NCBI GenBank assembly: GCA_002414665.1
Contig: DIAF01000011.1
Span: forward strand, 558-41,823
DNA length: 41,266 bases
DNA from: Halieaceae bacterium UBA5085
Lineage (GTDB): Bacteria > Pseudomonadota > Gammaproteobacteria > Pseudomonadales > Halieaceae
Direction: 5' to 3'
Shown here piece by piece: positions 1 to 7,786 of the stretch. The notes below the pieces were generated by a model that made no database searches, had not been told where the DNA came from, and saw only the letters and a list, made by a program, of their open reading frames with translations. Position 1 is the first letter of the stretch; every line of letters starts with the position of its first letter. Both the position numbers and the translations under genes were made by a program.

Positions 1-61
1 GCTCCTGCATTGCGCGCACAGCGCTTTGCAGCTGCGTCCAGTCGGGTGCGGTTGCTGTCAC
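1..61 (-). CDS. Possible 5' fragment of an unidentified gene downstream of tesA
   Basis: A reading frame opens on the minus strand with a GTG whose last two bases and the next base form the tesA TGA stop (GTGA overlap, 58-61). It stays open to the window edge and would encode about 20 residues beginning MTATAPDWTQLQ. The stop/start overlap is the same arrangement seen at many true junctions in this window, which is the only support. Too little sequence is present to assign a family, and 57 bases without a stop is unremarkable in GC-rich DNA. Confidence 0.3.
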   Translation of the reverse strand, partial: MTATAPDWTQLQSAVRAMQE

Positions 62-690
62 AGAATCTCCAGCAGGCTGTCGATGATATTGTCCAGCAGG
101 CGCTGTTGCGCGGCTGCCGTGGGGTGAATGCCGTCATCCTGCATCAGGCCCGCATCCGTGGCGACGCCGTCGAGGATAAACGGGCCCAGGTGCGCGCCGG
201 TGCGGCTGGCGACGATGCGGAAACTGTCGCGGAAGGCTTCGGTGTAGCGCGCGCCGTAGTTCGGCGGAATCTCCATGGGCAACAGCAGCACCCGGGCACC
301 GGCCCCCTGGGCAAGCTCCGTCATGCGCTGCAGGTTGCTGCGTATCTTCATGGGCGGGTGGCCGCGCAGGCCGTCATTGCCGCCCAGCTCCAGCAGCAAG
401 ACTTCAGGGCTGTACTGCTCGAGCAGACCCGGCAGCCGGCGCAGCCCGCCTCCTGTGGTCTCGCCGCTGATGCTGGCGTTGACCACGTTATAGTCGGGGT
501 GACTGCTGCGCAATCGTTCCGCCAGCAGACTGACCCAGCCCTGCTCGAGAGACATGCCGTAGGCAGCGCTGATACTATCCCCGAGCACCAGCAGGGTTTT
601 GTCTGCCTGCGCGATGCCGGGCCATGCCAAAAGCAGGCACAATCCGGCGGCGCGTGTGGTGCGTATCAGTGCGAAAAGGAATCGCGACAT
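58..690 (-). CDS. tesA: TesA/ArpE-type periplasmic GDSL esterase (multifunctional acyl-CoA thioesterase I / lysophospholipase L1 family)
   Basis: The 210-residue product has an N-terminal signal peptide (about residues 1-29, ending AQA before DK), so it is probably periplasmic. The SGNH-hydrolase blocks are in order: GDSIS with nucleophile Ser39 soon after the signal, the SISGETTGGG block, the GGNDGLRG block, and a C-terminal DGIHPT block with the catalytic Asp and His. Length matches TesA (about 200 residues after processing). Family members hydrolyse acyl-CoAs, lysophospholipids and small esters. I start at the ATG at 690 because it places the signal peptide at the N-terminus; a longer upstream frame would be antisense to the ABC gene. 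The start codon overlaps that of the divergent ABC ATPase gene, a pairing also known in E. coli (tesA/ybbA). Confidence 0.93.
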   Translation of the reverse strand: MSRFLFALIRTTRAAGLCLLLAWPGIAQADKTLLVLGDSISAAYGMSLEQGWVSLLAERLRSSHPDYNVVNASISGETTGGGLRRLPGLLEQYSPEVLLLELGGNDGLRGHPPMKIRSNLQRMTELAQGAGARVLLLPMEIPPNYGARYTEAFRDSFRIVASRTGAHLGPFILDGVATDAGLMQDDGIHPTAAAQQRLLDNIIDSLLEIL

Positions 691-1354
691 GATCAAGGCT
701 GAAAATCTCCAGAAGCGAGTGCCGATGGCCGGCAGCGAGCTGGAGATACTGAAAGGGATCACTCTGGAAATCAAGTCGGGGGAGTCGGTGGCCATCATCG
801 GTGCCTCCGGCTCAGGCAAATCCACTCTGCTCGGCCTGCTAGCGGGGCTGGATGAGGCGAGCGCCGGGCGCGTGATCATCAACGGCACGGACATCAGCGC
901 ACTCGATGAAGATCAGCGTGCGGTGTTTCGTGGCCAGCATGTGGGTTTTGTGTTCCAGTCTTTCCAGCTGCTGCCGGCGCTGACGGCGCTGGAGAACGTG
1001 ATGCTGCCGCTGGAGCTGCAGGGGCAGGGTGATGCGCAGGCCCAGGCACAGGCGTTCCTGCAGCGCGTAGGCCTGGGGGGGCGTATCCAGCACTACCCGC
1101 GACAAATGTCGGGCGGAGAGCAGCAGCGGGTGGCTATCGCCCGTGCCTTTGCCAACAACCCCTCGATCCTGTTTGCTGATGAACCGACGGGTAATCTGGA
1201 CACCGCTACGGGCGGCCACATCATCGATCTGCTGTTCGAGCTCAATCGGGAACAAAGCACCACGCTGGTACTGGTGACTCACGACCTGAGCCTTGCTGAG
1301 CGCTGCCAGCACCGGTTCCGCCTGGCGGCCGGCGCACTCGTTGACGGAGGCTAG
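689..1354 (+). CDS. ybbA: YbbA-family (LolD-like) ABC transporter ATP-binding protein
   Basis: The 221-residue cytoplasmic ATPase has a Walker A GASGSGKST near residue 42, a Q-loop in the VFQSFQLLPALTA stretch, the ABC signature MSGGEQQRVAIARA, Walker B ILFADEPTGNLDT and an H-loop (LVTHD). The LPALTALENVMLPLEL stretch is typical of the MacB/LolD/YbbA group, which pairs with FtsX-like permeases. The ATG at 689 has AAAGGA 8 bases upstream. The permease gene follows after 3 bases, so the two form an operon. The substrate of YbbAP is not firmly known; proximity to tesA suggests lipid or ester chemistry at the envelope, which is inference. Confidence 0.9.
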   Translation: MIKAENLQKRVPMAGSELEILKGITLEIKSGESVAIIGASGSGKSTLLGLLAGLDEASAGRVIINGTDISALDEDQRAVFRGQHVGFVFQSFQLLPALTALENVMLPLELQGQGDAQAQAQAFLQRVGLGGRIQHYPRQMSGGEQQRVAIARAFANNPSILFADEPTGNLDTATGGHIIDLLFELNREQSTTLVLVTHDLSLAERCQHRFRLAAGALVDGG

Positions 1355-1357
1355 GCC

Positions 1358-3832
1358 GTGTCGATGACTGCAACCCGGATGTTGGCACGGGACTGGCGCG
1401 GTGGTGAGCTGGGCGTGCTGGTGGCGGCCCTGGTGTTGGCGGTGGCTGTGGTCTCCGGGATCAGTGCCTTCACCACACGTCTGCAGACCGCACTGGCGCA
1501 GGAGAGCCACCGTTTTCTTGCAGCTGACCGCGTCGTCCGTAGCGGCAGCGAGGCACCGGCGGCATGGCTGGAGGAGGCCAGGGGTCGTGGTCTGGGCACG
1601 GCGCAGGTACTGACGTTTCCTTCCATGGTGTATGCCGGGGAGGAGGGCATGGTACTGGCGTCGGTGAAGGCGGTGAGTAGCGGCTACCCGTTGCGGGGGG
1701 AGCTGCGCTACAGCGAGCAACCCTTCGGCCAGGTACAGGTTGCCACCGGTGGCCCGGCCGCAGGCACAGTGTGGCTGGACTCACGGCTGTTCCCGCTACT
1801 CGGCGTCGCCATCGGGGATACAGTCAGCGTCGGTGAAGCGTCGTTCCGGATTGCCGCGGCGGCGCGCACAGAACCCGATCAGGGCGGCTCCTTCCTCGGC
1901 CTGGGGCCGCGTGTGTTGATGCACTACGACGACATCGCGGCGACCGCTGTGGTTCAGCCCGGTAGCCGGGTGGAGTATCGGCAGCTGTTCGCCGGCGAGC
2001 CCCCGGCCATGGAGCGCTTCGAACGCTGGCTGGCACCGCAGCTGGAAGAGGGGCAGCGGTTACTGGACGTCAACGAGGGGCAGCCCGGGCTGGGTCAGGC
2101 CTTGCAGCGTGCCGAAAGTTTTCTGCTGCTGGCTGGCAGTCTGGGTGTCGTGCTCGCGGGCGTGGCGATAGCGCTTGCCGCGCGGCGTTTCAGTGAGCGT
2201 CACAACGACTACGTGGCAATCATGAAAAGCCTGGGGGCGACGTCTGCAAACATCACGCGTCTTTACGGACGCAGCCTGCTGCTGCTGGGCGTGGGTGCCA
2301 CCCTGCTGGGCTGCGGCCTGGGTTGGGCCCTGCAGTCAGCTTTTTTCACCCTGTTTGGGGAACAGTTGCCGGTGACCCCGGGCCCCGCCGGCGTGCGTCC
2401 CTACGCCATCGGCGCGGCGACCGCGCTGGTATGCCTGCTGTGCTTTGCCTGGCCGCCCTTGCGCCGGCTGAGCCAGGCGAGTCCGCTGCGCGTGCTGCGG
2501 CGTGATATGCCCCAGGAACAGCGCCGCACGCTCCTGGATTACGCCGTGGGACTCAGCGCTGTGTCCGGCCTCATGTGGTGGTACAGCGGCGACTGGAAAA
2601 TCACCCTGGCGGTCCTCAGCGGCCTGGCGGTTACCGTGCTGCTTGGCCTCGGTCTGGCGCTGACCCTGCTGCGGGGCGGACGGCTGGTTGGAATGAGCGC
2701 TGGCAGCATCTGGCGCCTGGCGCTGGCGGGTCTGCAGCGACGCGGCACCGCCAATGCGCTGCAGGTGGTTATCTTCGCCATGGCGATCATGTTGCTGCTG
2801 GTGCTCCTGCTGGTGCGTACATCCCTGATCGACGCCTGGCAGACCCAACTGCCGGAGAATACCCCCAACCACTTTGCCCTGAACATCGCGCCGGAAGATG
2901 TGCAGGGTGTCGAGCAAATGCTGCGCAGCCGCGAGATACCCGGCGCGCCGCTGTACCCGATGATTCGCGGCCGTATCCTCAGCGTCAACGGCGAAGACCT
3001 GCCGCAGACCGACGACCGCGAGGAAGGGCGCCGGCAGCGCGAAGCAAACTTTACCTGGGCCGATACGCTGCCCCCTGACAACCGCCTGCTTGAGGGGCGC
3101 TGGTGGGCGCTCCGCAGCGACGCTGCCGAGGTGTCGCTGGAGGTTGAATTTGCCGAGCGCTTCGCTGTGGGGCTGGGCGACCGGATCGGCTTCCAGGTGG
3201 GCTCCGAGGCCTTCGAGGCCACCGTCACCAGTATTCGCGAGCTGGACTGGCAATCCTTCAATCCCAACTTCTGGCTGGTGTTTCCGCCGCGCCTGCTGGC
3301 GCCGTATCCAGCCACTTTCATGACCAGTTTCTACCTGCAGCCGGAGCAGAAGCCTTTTCTCAATGGCTTCATTCGCCAGTTCCCCACGGTCTCCGTGGTG
3401 GAAATGGATGTGGTGGTGGAGCAGGTGCGCGGGATCGTCAGCCAGGTGTCCGCGGCGGTGGAACTGGTATTGGCAGTGATTATGGCCGCCGGTGCCCTGG
3501 TGCTGGTCGCCGGGGTCCAGGCCAGTGTAGACGCCCGCATGCACGAGAGTTCCATACTGCGTGCGCTGGGAGCCCGTCGTCGCCTGGTGCTGGGCGGGCT
3601 TTGGATTGAGTTCGCTGCACTGGGCCTGTTTGCGGGTCTGCTTGCCACGGTCGGCGCGGAGCTTTCGGTCTACATCCTGCAGGCACAGGTCATGGGGATG
3701 GCCTATGCGCCCTCGCCCTGGATGTGGCCCCTGGGTATTGGTGGTGGCGCGGCGCTGATTGCAGCGCTTGGGGTGTTCAGTTGCCGCCGCGTTGTGTCCA
3801 GTCCGCCGCTGGCAGTGCTGCGCGAGCTCTGA
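1358..3832 (+). CDS. ybbP: YbbP-family FtsX-like ABC transporter permease
   Basis: The 824-residue inner-membrane protein has an N-terminal membrane segment (about residues 17-40), a large extracytoplasmic domain to about residue 250, an FtsX-like membrane bundle (RRFSERHNDYVAIMKSLGA is the FtsX-type coupling motif), a second extracytoplasmic domain (about 500-690), and a C-terminal FtsX bundle with the matching HESSILRALGARR motif. E. coli YbbP is of similar size (about 800). The GTG start at 1358 lies 7 bases after GGAGG, better placed than the ATG at 1364. It is the obligate partner of the preceding ATPase and converges on the TetR gene with a 13-base gap. Confidence 0.9.
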   Translation: MSMTATRMLARDWRGGELGVLVAALVLAVAVVSGISAFTTRLQTALAQESHRFLAADRVVRSGSEAPAAWLEEARGRGLGTAQVLTFPSMVYAGEEGMVLASVKAVSSGYPLRGELRYSEQPFGQVQVATGGPAAGTVWLDSRLFPLLGVAIGDTVSVGEASFRIAAAARTEPDQGGSFLGLGPRVLMHYDDIAATAVVQPGSRVEYRQLFAGEPPAMERFERWLAPQLEEGQRLLDVNEGQPGLGQALQRAESFLLLAGSLGVVLAGVAIALAARRFSERHNDYVAIMKSLGATSANITRLYGRSLLLLGVGATLLGCGLGWALQSAFFTLFGEQLPVTPGPAGVRPYAIGAATALVCLLCFAWPPLRRLSQASPLRVLRRDMPQEQRRTLLDYAVGLSAVSGLMWWYSGDWKITLAVLSGLAVTVLLGLGLALTLLRGGRLVGMSAGSIWRLALAGLQRRGTANALQVVIFAMAIMLLLVLLLVRTSLIDAWQTQLPENTPNHFALNIAPEDVQGVEQMLRSREIPGAPLYPMIRGRILSVNGEDLPQTDDREEGRRQREANFTWADTLPPDNRLLEGRWWALRSDAAEVSLEVEFAERFAVGLGDRIGFQVGSEAFEATVTSIRELDWQSFNPNFWLVFPPRLLAPYPATFMTSFYLQPEQKPFLNGFIRQFPTVSVVEMDVVVEQVRGIVSQVSAAVELVLAVIMAAGALVLVAGVQASVDARMHESSILRALGARRRLVLGGLWIEFAALGLFAGLLATVGAELSVYILQAQVMGMAYAPSPWMWPLGIGGGAALIAALGVFSCRRVVSSPPLAVLREL

Positions 3833-3845
3833 CCGGGGCGGCGGG

Positions 3846-4475
3846 TCAGTGCGTACTGATACCGTCGATGAAGGTTTGCACGCTGAGCTGGATCTGGCGC
3901 GGCAGGTCAATGTGCCGCTGGAACAGCTGCGGTGCGTCGACCAGCAGTGTGGCGAGACCGTGAATGCCCGCCCAGGCGGCGTTGGTGAGGTAGGCGATGT
4001 CCAGCTCGCGAAACGTGCCTCGGGCAATACCGTGATGGAGGATGGAGCGCACCTGCTGGAAGGTGTCGCGGCTCGCTTCACGCAGCTCCGGATAGGCGTC
4101 AGCCGGTTGCACAGCGGGGCCGAACATGAGCTTGAACATCTGCGGGTAGCGTTCGGCGTAGGCGATGTAACTGCGCGCCAGGGCGTGCAATTGCTCTTCC
4201 GGGCAGTCGCCAGTGTCATCCGCCGCTTTGCGCAGGTCGTTCAGCAGCCGCCGATAGCCGACTGCTGCAAGCGCGGCCAGTAGATCGCCCTTGTCGTTGA
4301 AGTGTCGGTAGGGCGCGGTTTGCGAGACGCCGACGCCGCGGGCCAGGGCCCGCAGGCTCAGGGCATCAGCGCCGGCAGCCTCAAGCTGCTCCAGGGCTGA
4401 GTCCAGCAGCTCTGCCCGCAGGTTGCCATGATGATAGCTCCGCTGGCGGGCAGAGGGTGTTCCAGTCGCTGCCAT
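3846..4475 (-). CDS. TetR-family transcriptional regulator with WHG-type C-terminal domain
   Basis: The 209-residue protein has a TetR helix-turn-helix at about residues 38-60 (ALSLRALARGVGVSQTAPYRHF), preceded by the RSYHHGNLRAELLDSAL helix typical of this subgroup. The C-terminal ligand domain contains AYAERYPQMFKLMFG and WAGIHGLATLL, matching the WHG-type domain. Its ATG abuts the mdh stop codon (TGAATG), so it is probably co-transcribed and translationally coupled with mdh. No separate promoter or operator was visible between them. The ligand and targets cannot be told from sequence. Confidence 0.9.
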   Translation of the reverse strand: MAATGTPSARQRSYHHGNLRAELLDSALEQLEAAGADALSLRALARGVGVSQTAPYRHFNDKGDLLAALAAVGYRRLLNDLRKAADDTGDCPEEQLHALARSYIAYAERYPQMFKLMFGPAVQPADAYPELREASRDTFQQVRSILHHGIARGTFRELDIAYLTNAAWAGIHGLATLLVDAPQLFQRHIDLPRQIQLSVQTFIDGISTH

Positions 4476-5456
4476 TCAGGGCAGCAGATGCTTGACGGCG
4501 TCTCGCTCTTCGGCCAGTTCCTGCTCTGTGGCCTGCATCTTGCCGCGACTGAACTCGCCGATGTCAACGCCCTGCACGATTTCCCAGTCGCCGTTGCTGC
4601 AGCGGCAGGGGAAAGAGTAGATCAGGCCCTCGGCAATACCGTAGGAACCATCGGAGTGCACGCCCATGGAAACCCAGTCGTCACCTTCAGTGCCCAGCGC
4701 CCAGCTGCGCATGTGGTCGATGGCAGCATTGGCTGCGGAGGCCGCTGAGGAGGCGCCGCGCGCCTTGATGATGGCCGCACCGCGCTGCTGCACCGTGGGG
4801 ATGAAGTCGTTCTCGTACCAGGCCTGGTCGACCAGGGAAATGGCTTTCTCGCCCGCCACTTCGGCATTGAACAGGTCGGGATACTGGGTGGCAGAGTGAT
4901 TGCCCCAGATGGTCATTTTCTTTACATCATTGACCGTCTTCCCGGTCTTCTGTGCGATCTGCGTCATCGCGCGGTTGTGGTCCAGGCGGGTCATCGCAGT
5001 GAAGTTGCGCGGGTTGATGTCCGGCGCATTGCGCTGGGTAATCAGCGCGTTGGTGTTCGCCGGGTTGCCGACGACCAGTACCTTGATATTGCGGCTGGCA
5101 TGGGCGTCAATCGCTTTGCCCTGCACGGAGAAGATGGCTGCATTGGCTTCCAGCAGGTCCTTGCGCTCCATGCCGGGGCCGCGCGGGCGGGCGCCGACCA
5201 GCAGGGCGTAGTCGGTATCCTTGAAGGCCACGGCAGGGTCGTCGGTGCAAATGATATTGGTCAGTAGCGGAAACGCGCAATCGTCCAACTCCATGCGCAC
5301 GCCGTTGAGGGCTTCCATGGCCGGCGTGATATCCAGGAGTTGCAGAATCACGGGCTGATCGTCGCCCAGCATGGCGCCGGAGGCGATACGGAACAGCAGC
5401 GCGTAGCCAATCTGGCCAGCGGCGCCGGTAACGGTCACTCGAACGGGTGCTTTCAT
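4476..5456 (-). CDS. mdh: Malate dehydrogenase (NAD-dependent)
   Basis: This cytoplasmic TCA-cycle enzyme (326 residues) interconverts malate and oxaloacetate. The N-terminus carries the Rossmann motif TGAAGQIGY (residues 10-18). Substrate-binding Arg residues lie in ARPRGPGMERKD, LVVGNPANTNA follows, LDHNRA provides the Asp/Arg, and WGNHS holds the catalytic His. Length and motifs fit the type found in Burkholderia and many environmental proteobacteria, not the shorter E. coli form. I use the ATG at 5456 because it begins the Rossmann strand; an upstream in-frame extension of 67 residues has no Mdh character. GAGGA lies 11 bases upstream of the start. It is divergent from ttcA and is followed directly by a TetR gene. 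Confidence 0.96.
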   Translation of the reverse strand: MKAPVRVTVTGAAGQIGYALLFRIASGAMLGDDQPVILQLLDITPAMEALNGVRMELDDCAFPLLTNIICTDDPAVAFKDTDYALLVGARPRGPGMERKDLLEANAAIFSVQGKAIDAHASRNIKVLVVGNPANTNALITQRNAPDINPRNFTAMTRLDHNRAMTQIAQKTGKTVNDVKKMTIWGNHSATQYPDLFNAEVAGEKAISLVDQAWYENDFIPTVQQRGAAIIKARGASSAASAANAAIDHMRSWALGTEGDDWVSMGVHSDGSYGIAEGLIYSFPCRCSNGDWEIVQGVDIGEFSRGKMQATEQELAEERDAVKHLLP

Positions 5457-5504
5457 GGGAAGAGAGTCCTCAAGGGTCGGGTGGTTGGCAAACAAGGGGG
5501 CGTC

Positions 5505-5533
5505 ATTGTCGAGTGAAACGGGTGAAAAAACAA
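5505..5533 (-). promoter_or_regulatory. Weak candidate sigma-70 promoter for mdh
   Basis: On the minus strand TTGTTT (5533-5528) and GACAAT (5510-5505) are separated by 17 bases and point toward mdh about 50 bases away. Both hexamers are imperfect. It overlaps the candidate ttcA promoter on the other strand. Confidence 0.25.
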
Positions 5534-5550
5534 GCCGCTGCCTGTAAAAT
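5522..5550 (+). promoter_or_regulatory. Candidate sigma-70 promoter for ttcA and possibly the early ccm genes
   Basis: GTGAAA (5522-5527) and TAAAAT (5545-5550) are separated by 17 bases; the predicted start is near 5557, about 27 bases before the ttcA GTG. Hexamer matches are moderate (4/6 and 5/6). Confidence 0.4.
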
Positions 5551-5583
5551 GGCGCCCCTCTCAGGCAGTAGCGGCAGGCGGTT

Positions 5584-6426
5584 GTGCGCGAGCTCAGCAG
5601 AAAAGAACGAACAGAATTCAACAAGTTGCAGAAGCGATTGCGGCGCAATGTCGGCAATGCAATAGCCGACTACGGCATGATCGAAGCGGGCGACCGGGTG
5701 ATGGTGTGCCTGTCTGGCGGCAAGGATTCCTACGCCATGCTCGATGTACTGCTGGCTCTGCGCAGCAGTGCGCCGGTGAATTTCGAGCTGATAGCGGTAA
5801 ACCTCGACCAGAAACAGCCAGGCTTTCCTGAGCACGTGTTGCCAGCATACCTCGAGCAGCTGGACGTACCGTATTACATCCTCGAAAAGGACACCTACAG
5901 CATCGTGCGCTCAGTGATACCCGAGGGCAAGACGACCTGTGGTCTGTGTTCGCGTCTGCGTCGCGGCAGCCTGTATGGCTTTGCCGCCGATATAGGCGCC
6001 ACCAAGATTGCCCTGGGCCATCACCGCGATGATATTGTCGAAACCCTGTTCCTGAATCTGTTCTTCGGTGGCAGCCTGAGGGCAATGCCGCCGAAACTGC
6101 TCAGCGATGACCGTCGCAACGTGGTGATACGCCCCATGGCCTACTGCAAGGAAAAGGATCTCGTCGCCTACGCGGATTACAAGGCGTTCCCCATCATTCC
6201 CTGCAACCTCTGTGGCTCCCAGGAGAACCTGCAGCGGGTGCAGATCAAGCAGATGCTGGCGGACTGGGAGCGACAGTATCCGGGGCGCACCGAAACCATC
6301 TTTCGGGGTATCTGCAACGTGGCGCCCTCGCAGCTGGCGGATACGGCGCTGTTCGATTTCACCAGCCTGCGCGCGGAGGTCGACCGCGACCTGCACCTGC
6401 CCGCGATCCGCGTCGTCAACCTCTAG
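5584..6426 (+). CDS. ttcA: tRNA 2-thiocytidine(32) synthetase TtcA
   Basis: The 280-residue cytoplasmic enzyme thiolates C32 of certain tRNAs using ATP and a [4Fe-4S] cluster. The PP-loop ATP pyrophosphatase motif SGGKDS is at residues 44-49. Two Cys pairs, CGLC (119, 122) and CNLC (207, 210), are the TtcA hallmark. GHHRDDIVET supplies the downstream nucleotide-site block. Length matches the family (about 275-310). The start is a GTG at 5584 with only a weak purine-rich site upstream. The stop codon is followed with no gap by the first possible ccmA start, so ttcA probably leads the ccm operon. Confidence 0.95.
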   Translation: MRELSRKERTEFNKLQKRLRRNVGNAIADYGMIEAGDRVMVCLSGGKDSYAMLDVLLALRSSAPVNFELIAVNLDQKQPGFPEHVLPAYLEQLDVPYYILEKDTYSIVRSVIPEGKTTCGLCSRLRRGSLYGFAADIGATKIALGHHRDDIVETLFLNLFFGGSLRAMPPKLLSDDRRNVVIRPMAYCKEKDLVAYADYKAFPIIPCNLCGSQENLQRVQIKQMLADWERQYPGRTETIFRGICNVAPSQLADTALFDFTSLRAEVDRDLHLPAIRVVNL

Positions 6427-7047
6427 GTGGCGGGCGAGCGCGCGGCAGGGGGCGTGTTGCTCAGGGCCCGGGAGCTGGGTCTGGAGCGGGGCGGGCGGCA
6501 GCTGTTCAGTGGTATAGAGCTACAGCTGGAGCGCGGCCAGCTGGTGCAGATAGAAGGCGCCAATGGTGCCGGCAAGACCAGCCTGCTGCGCATTCTTGCC
6601 GGGCTCTCCCGTTACGGTTTCAGCGGCAGCGTAGATCGCTTTGCGCCACAGCTGTTCCTCGGCCACCAGAGTGCAGTCAAGGGCTTGCTGACGCCGCGCG
6701 AAAACCTGGCGTGGCATGTGGCAGGGGAGGCGGGCTTCAGCGCGGAGGCCATCGACGCGGCGCTGGCAGCGGTGAATCTGTATGGCTACGAGGATGTGCC
6801 CAGTCATGCGCTGTCCGCGGGGCAGCACCGGCGCGTCAATCTGGCTCGGCTTTTCCTGACCCGGGCGCCGCTGTGGCTGTTGGACGAGCCTTTTACCGCC
6901 ATTGATCGCGCGGGTGTCGCGGCGCTGGAGGCGCGGCTGCTGGAGCATCTGCAGCAAGGGGGTGGCGTGTTGCTGACCTCACACCAGCCGGTCGCCGTGG
7001 CCTACCCGCTGCTGCGTCTGGACCTTGCTTCGGGGGCGCTGCTGTGA
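6427..7047 (+). CDS. ccmA: Heme exporter ATPase CcmA
   Basis: This is the ATP-binding subunit of the CcmABCD complex that releases holo-CcmE during system I cytochrome c maturation. It has Walker A GANGAGKTS, the CcmA-type signature LSAGQHRRVNLARLF, Walker B LWLLDEPFTAID, and the H-loop LTSHQP. Length (206) matches CcmA. The annotated GTG abuts the ttcA stop and has no ribosome site of its own. A GTG at 6454 or TTG at 6457, after the AGGGGG at 6447-6452, gives a start closer to typical CcmA N-termini and may be the real one. The end overlaps ccmB by four bases (GTGA). Confidence 0.94.
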   Translation: MAGERAAGGVLLRARELGLERGGRQLFSGIELQLERGQLVQIEGANGAGKTSLLRILAGLSRYGFSGSVDRFAPQLFLGHQSAVKGLLTPRENLAWHVAGEAGFSAEAIDAALAAVNLYGYEDVPSHALSAGQHRRVNLARLFLTRAPLWLLDEPFTAIDRAGVAALEARLLEHLQQGGGVLLTSHQPVAVAYPLLRLDLASGALL

Positions 7048-7730
7048 CGCCTGCCTCTGCCGCCGGGTTCTGTTTCCGTTTGTTGCGCCGGCAATTAGTG
7101 CTCGGGCTGCGGCGCCCGGTAGAACTCGGCAATCCGCTGCTCTTTTTTGCCATGGTGGTGGCCTTGTTCCCGCTCGGCCTGGGGCCGGCACCCGACACGC
7201 TGGCGGACTTTGCCCCCGGCATTCTTTGGATTGTGGCGCTACTCTCGAATCTGCTGACCTCAGACGCGGTATTTCGCAGTGACCTTGAGGACGGCAGTCT
7301 GGAGCAACTGCTCTTGGCACCCCAGCCCCTGTATTTTTCCGCGCTGGCCTATGTGCTGGCGCACTGGCTGCTGACCGGACTGCTGCTGGGGCTGGTATCG
7401 CCGGTATTTGCGCTGATGCTCGGCCTGGCGCCGGCAGCCATTCCCGCGCTGGCCTTCAGCCTGTTGCTCGGCACCGCGGTGCTCAGCCTGATTGGCGGCA
7501 TTGGCGGTGCGCTTACCGTGGGGTTGAAACGAGGTGGCATGCTGATTTCCCTGCTGATTCTGCCGTTTTACATGCCGGTACTGATCTTCGGCAGCAGTGC
7601 GGTGCAGGCCGCGCTGAACGGCAGCCCGGCGGGGCCCTATCTGGCAATTCTGGGGGCGTTGTTGTGTATCTCCATTGCACTTGCCCCGATGGCCATCGCC
7701 GCGGGTTTGCGCATCAGTGTCGATACTTGA
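7044..7730 (+). CDS. ccmB: Heme exporter membrane protein CcmB
   Basis: The 228-residue hydrophobic protein has six predicted membrane segments and is the permease partner of CcmA. Family blocks include NPLLFFAMVVALFPLG near the N-terminus, the cytoplasmic SDLEDGSLEQLLLAPQPL loop that contacts the ATPase, and LILPFYMPVLIFG near the C-terminus. The GTG start overlaps the ccmA stop. A 56-base gap follows before ccmC, the largest gap in the ccm cluster, and it holds a promoter-like sequence. Confidence 0.94.
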   Translation: MTPASAAGFCFRLLRRQLVLGLRRPVELGNPLLFFAMVVALFPLGLGPAPDTLADFAPGILWIVALLSNLLTSDAVFRSDLEDGSLEQLLLAPQPLYFSALAYVLAHWLLTGLLLGLVSPVFALMLGLAPAAIPALAFSLLLGTAVLSLIGGIGGALTVGLKRGGMLISLLILPFYMPVLIFGSSAVQAALNGSPAGPYLAILGALLCISIALAPMAIAAGLRISVDT

Positions 7731-7750
7731 GTAAATTCCTCTGATTTGGA

Positions 7751-7778
7751 TTGTTCGCCGCCTTGGTCACTGTATAAT
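7751..7778 (+). promoter_or_regulatory. Candidate internal promoter giving a near-leaderless ccmC transcript
   Basis: TTGTTC (7751-7756), 16 bases, then a perfect TATAAT (7773-7778). The predicted start of transcription would be near 7785, within about two bases of the ccmC ATG at 7787. No Shine-Dalgarno sequence sits before that ATG, which fits a leaderless or coupled start. Confidence 0.5.
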
Positions 7779-7786
7779 CCCGCGCC

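Noticed and set aside
2336..4219. A 627-codon open frame on the minus strand
   Set aside because: It lies antisense to the YbbP-type permease, has low-complexity Gln/His/Arg-rich composition and no recognisable domain, and is explained by codon bias in GC-rich DNA.
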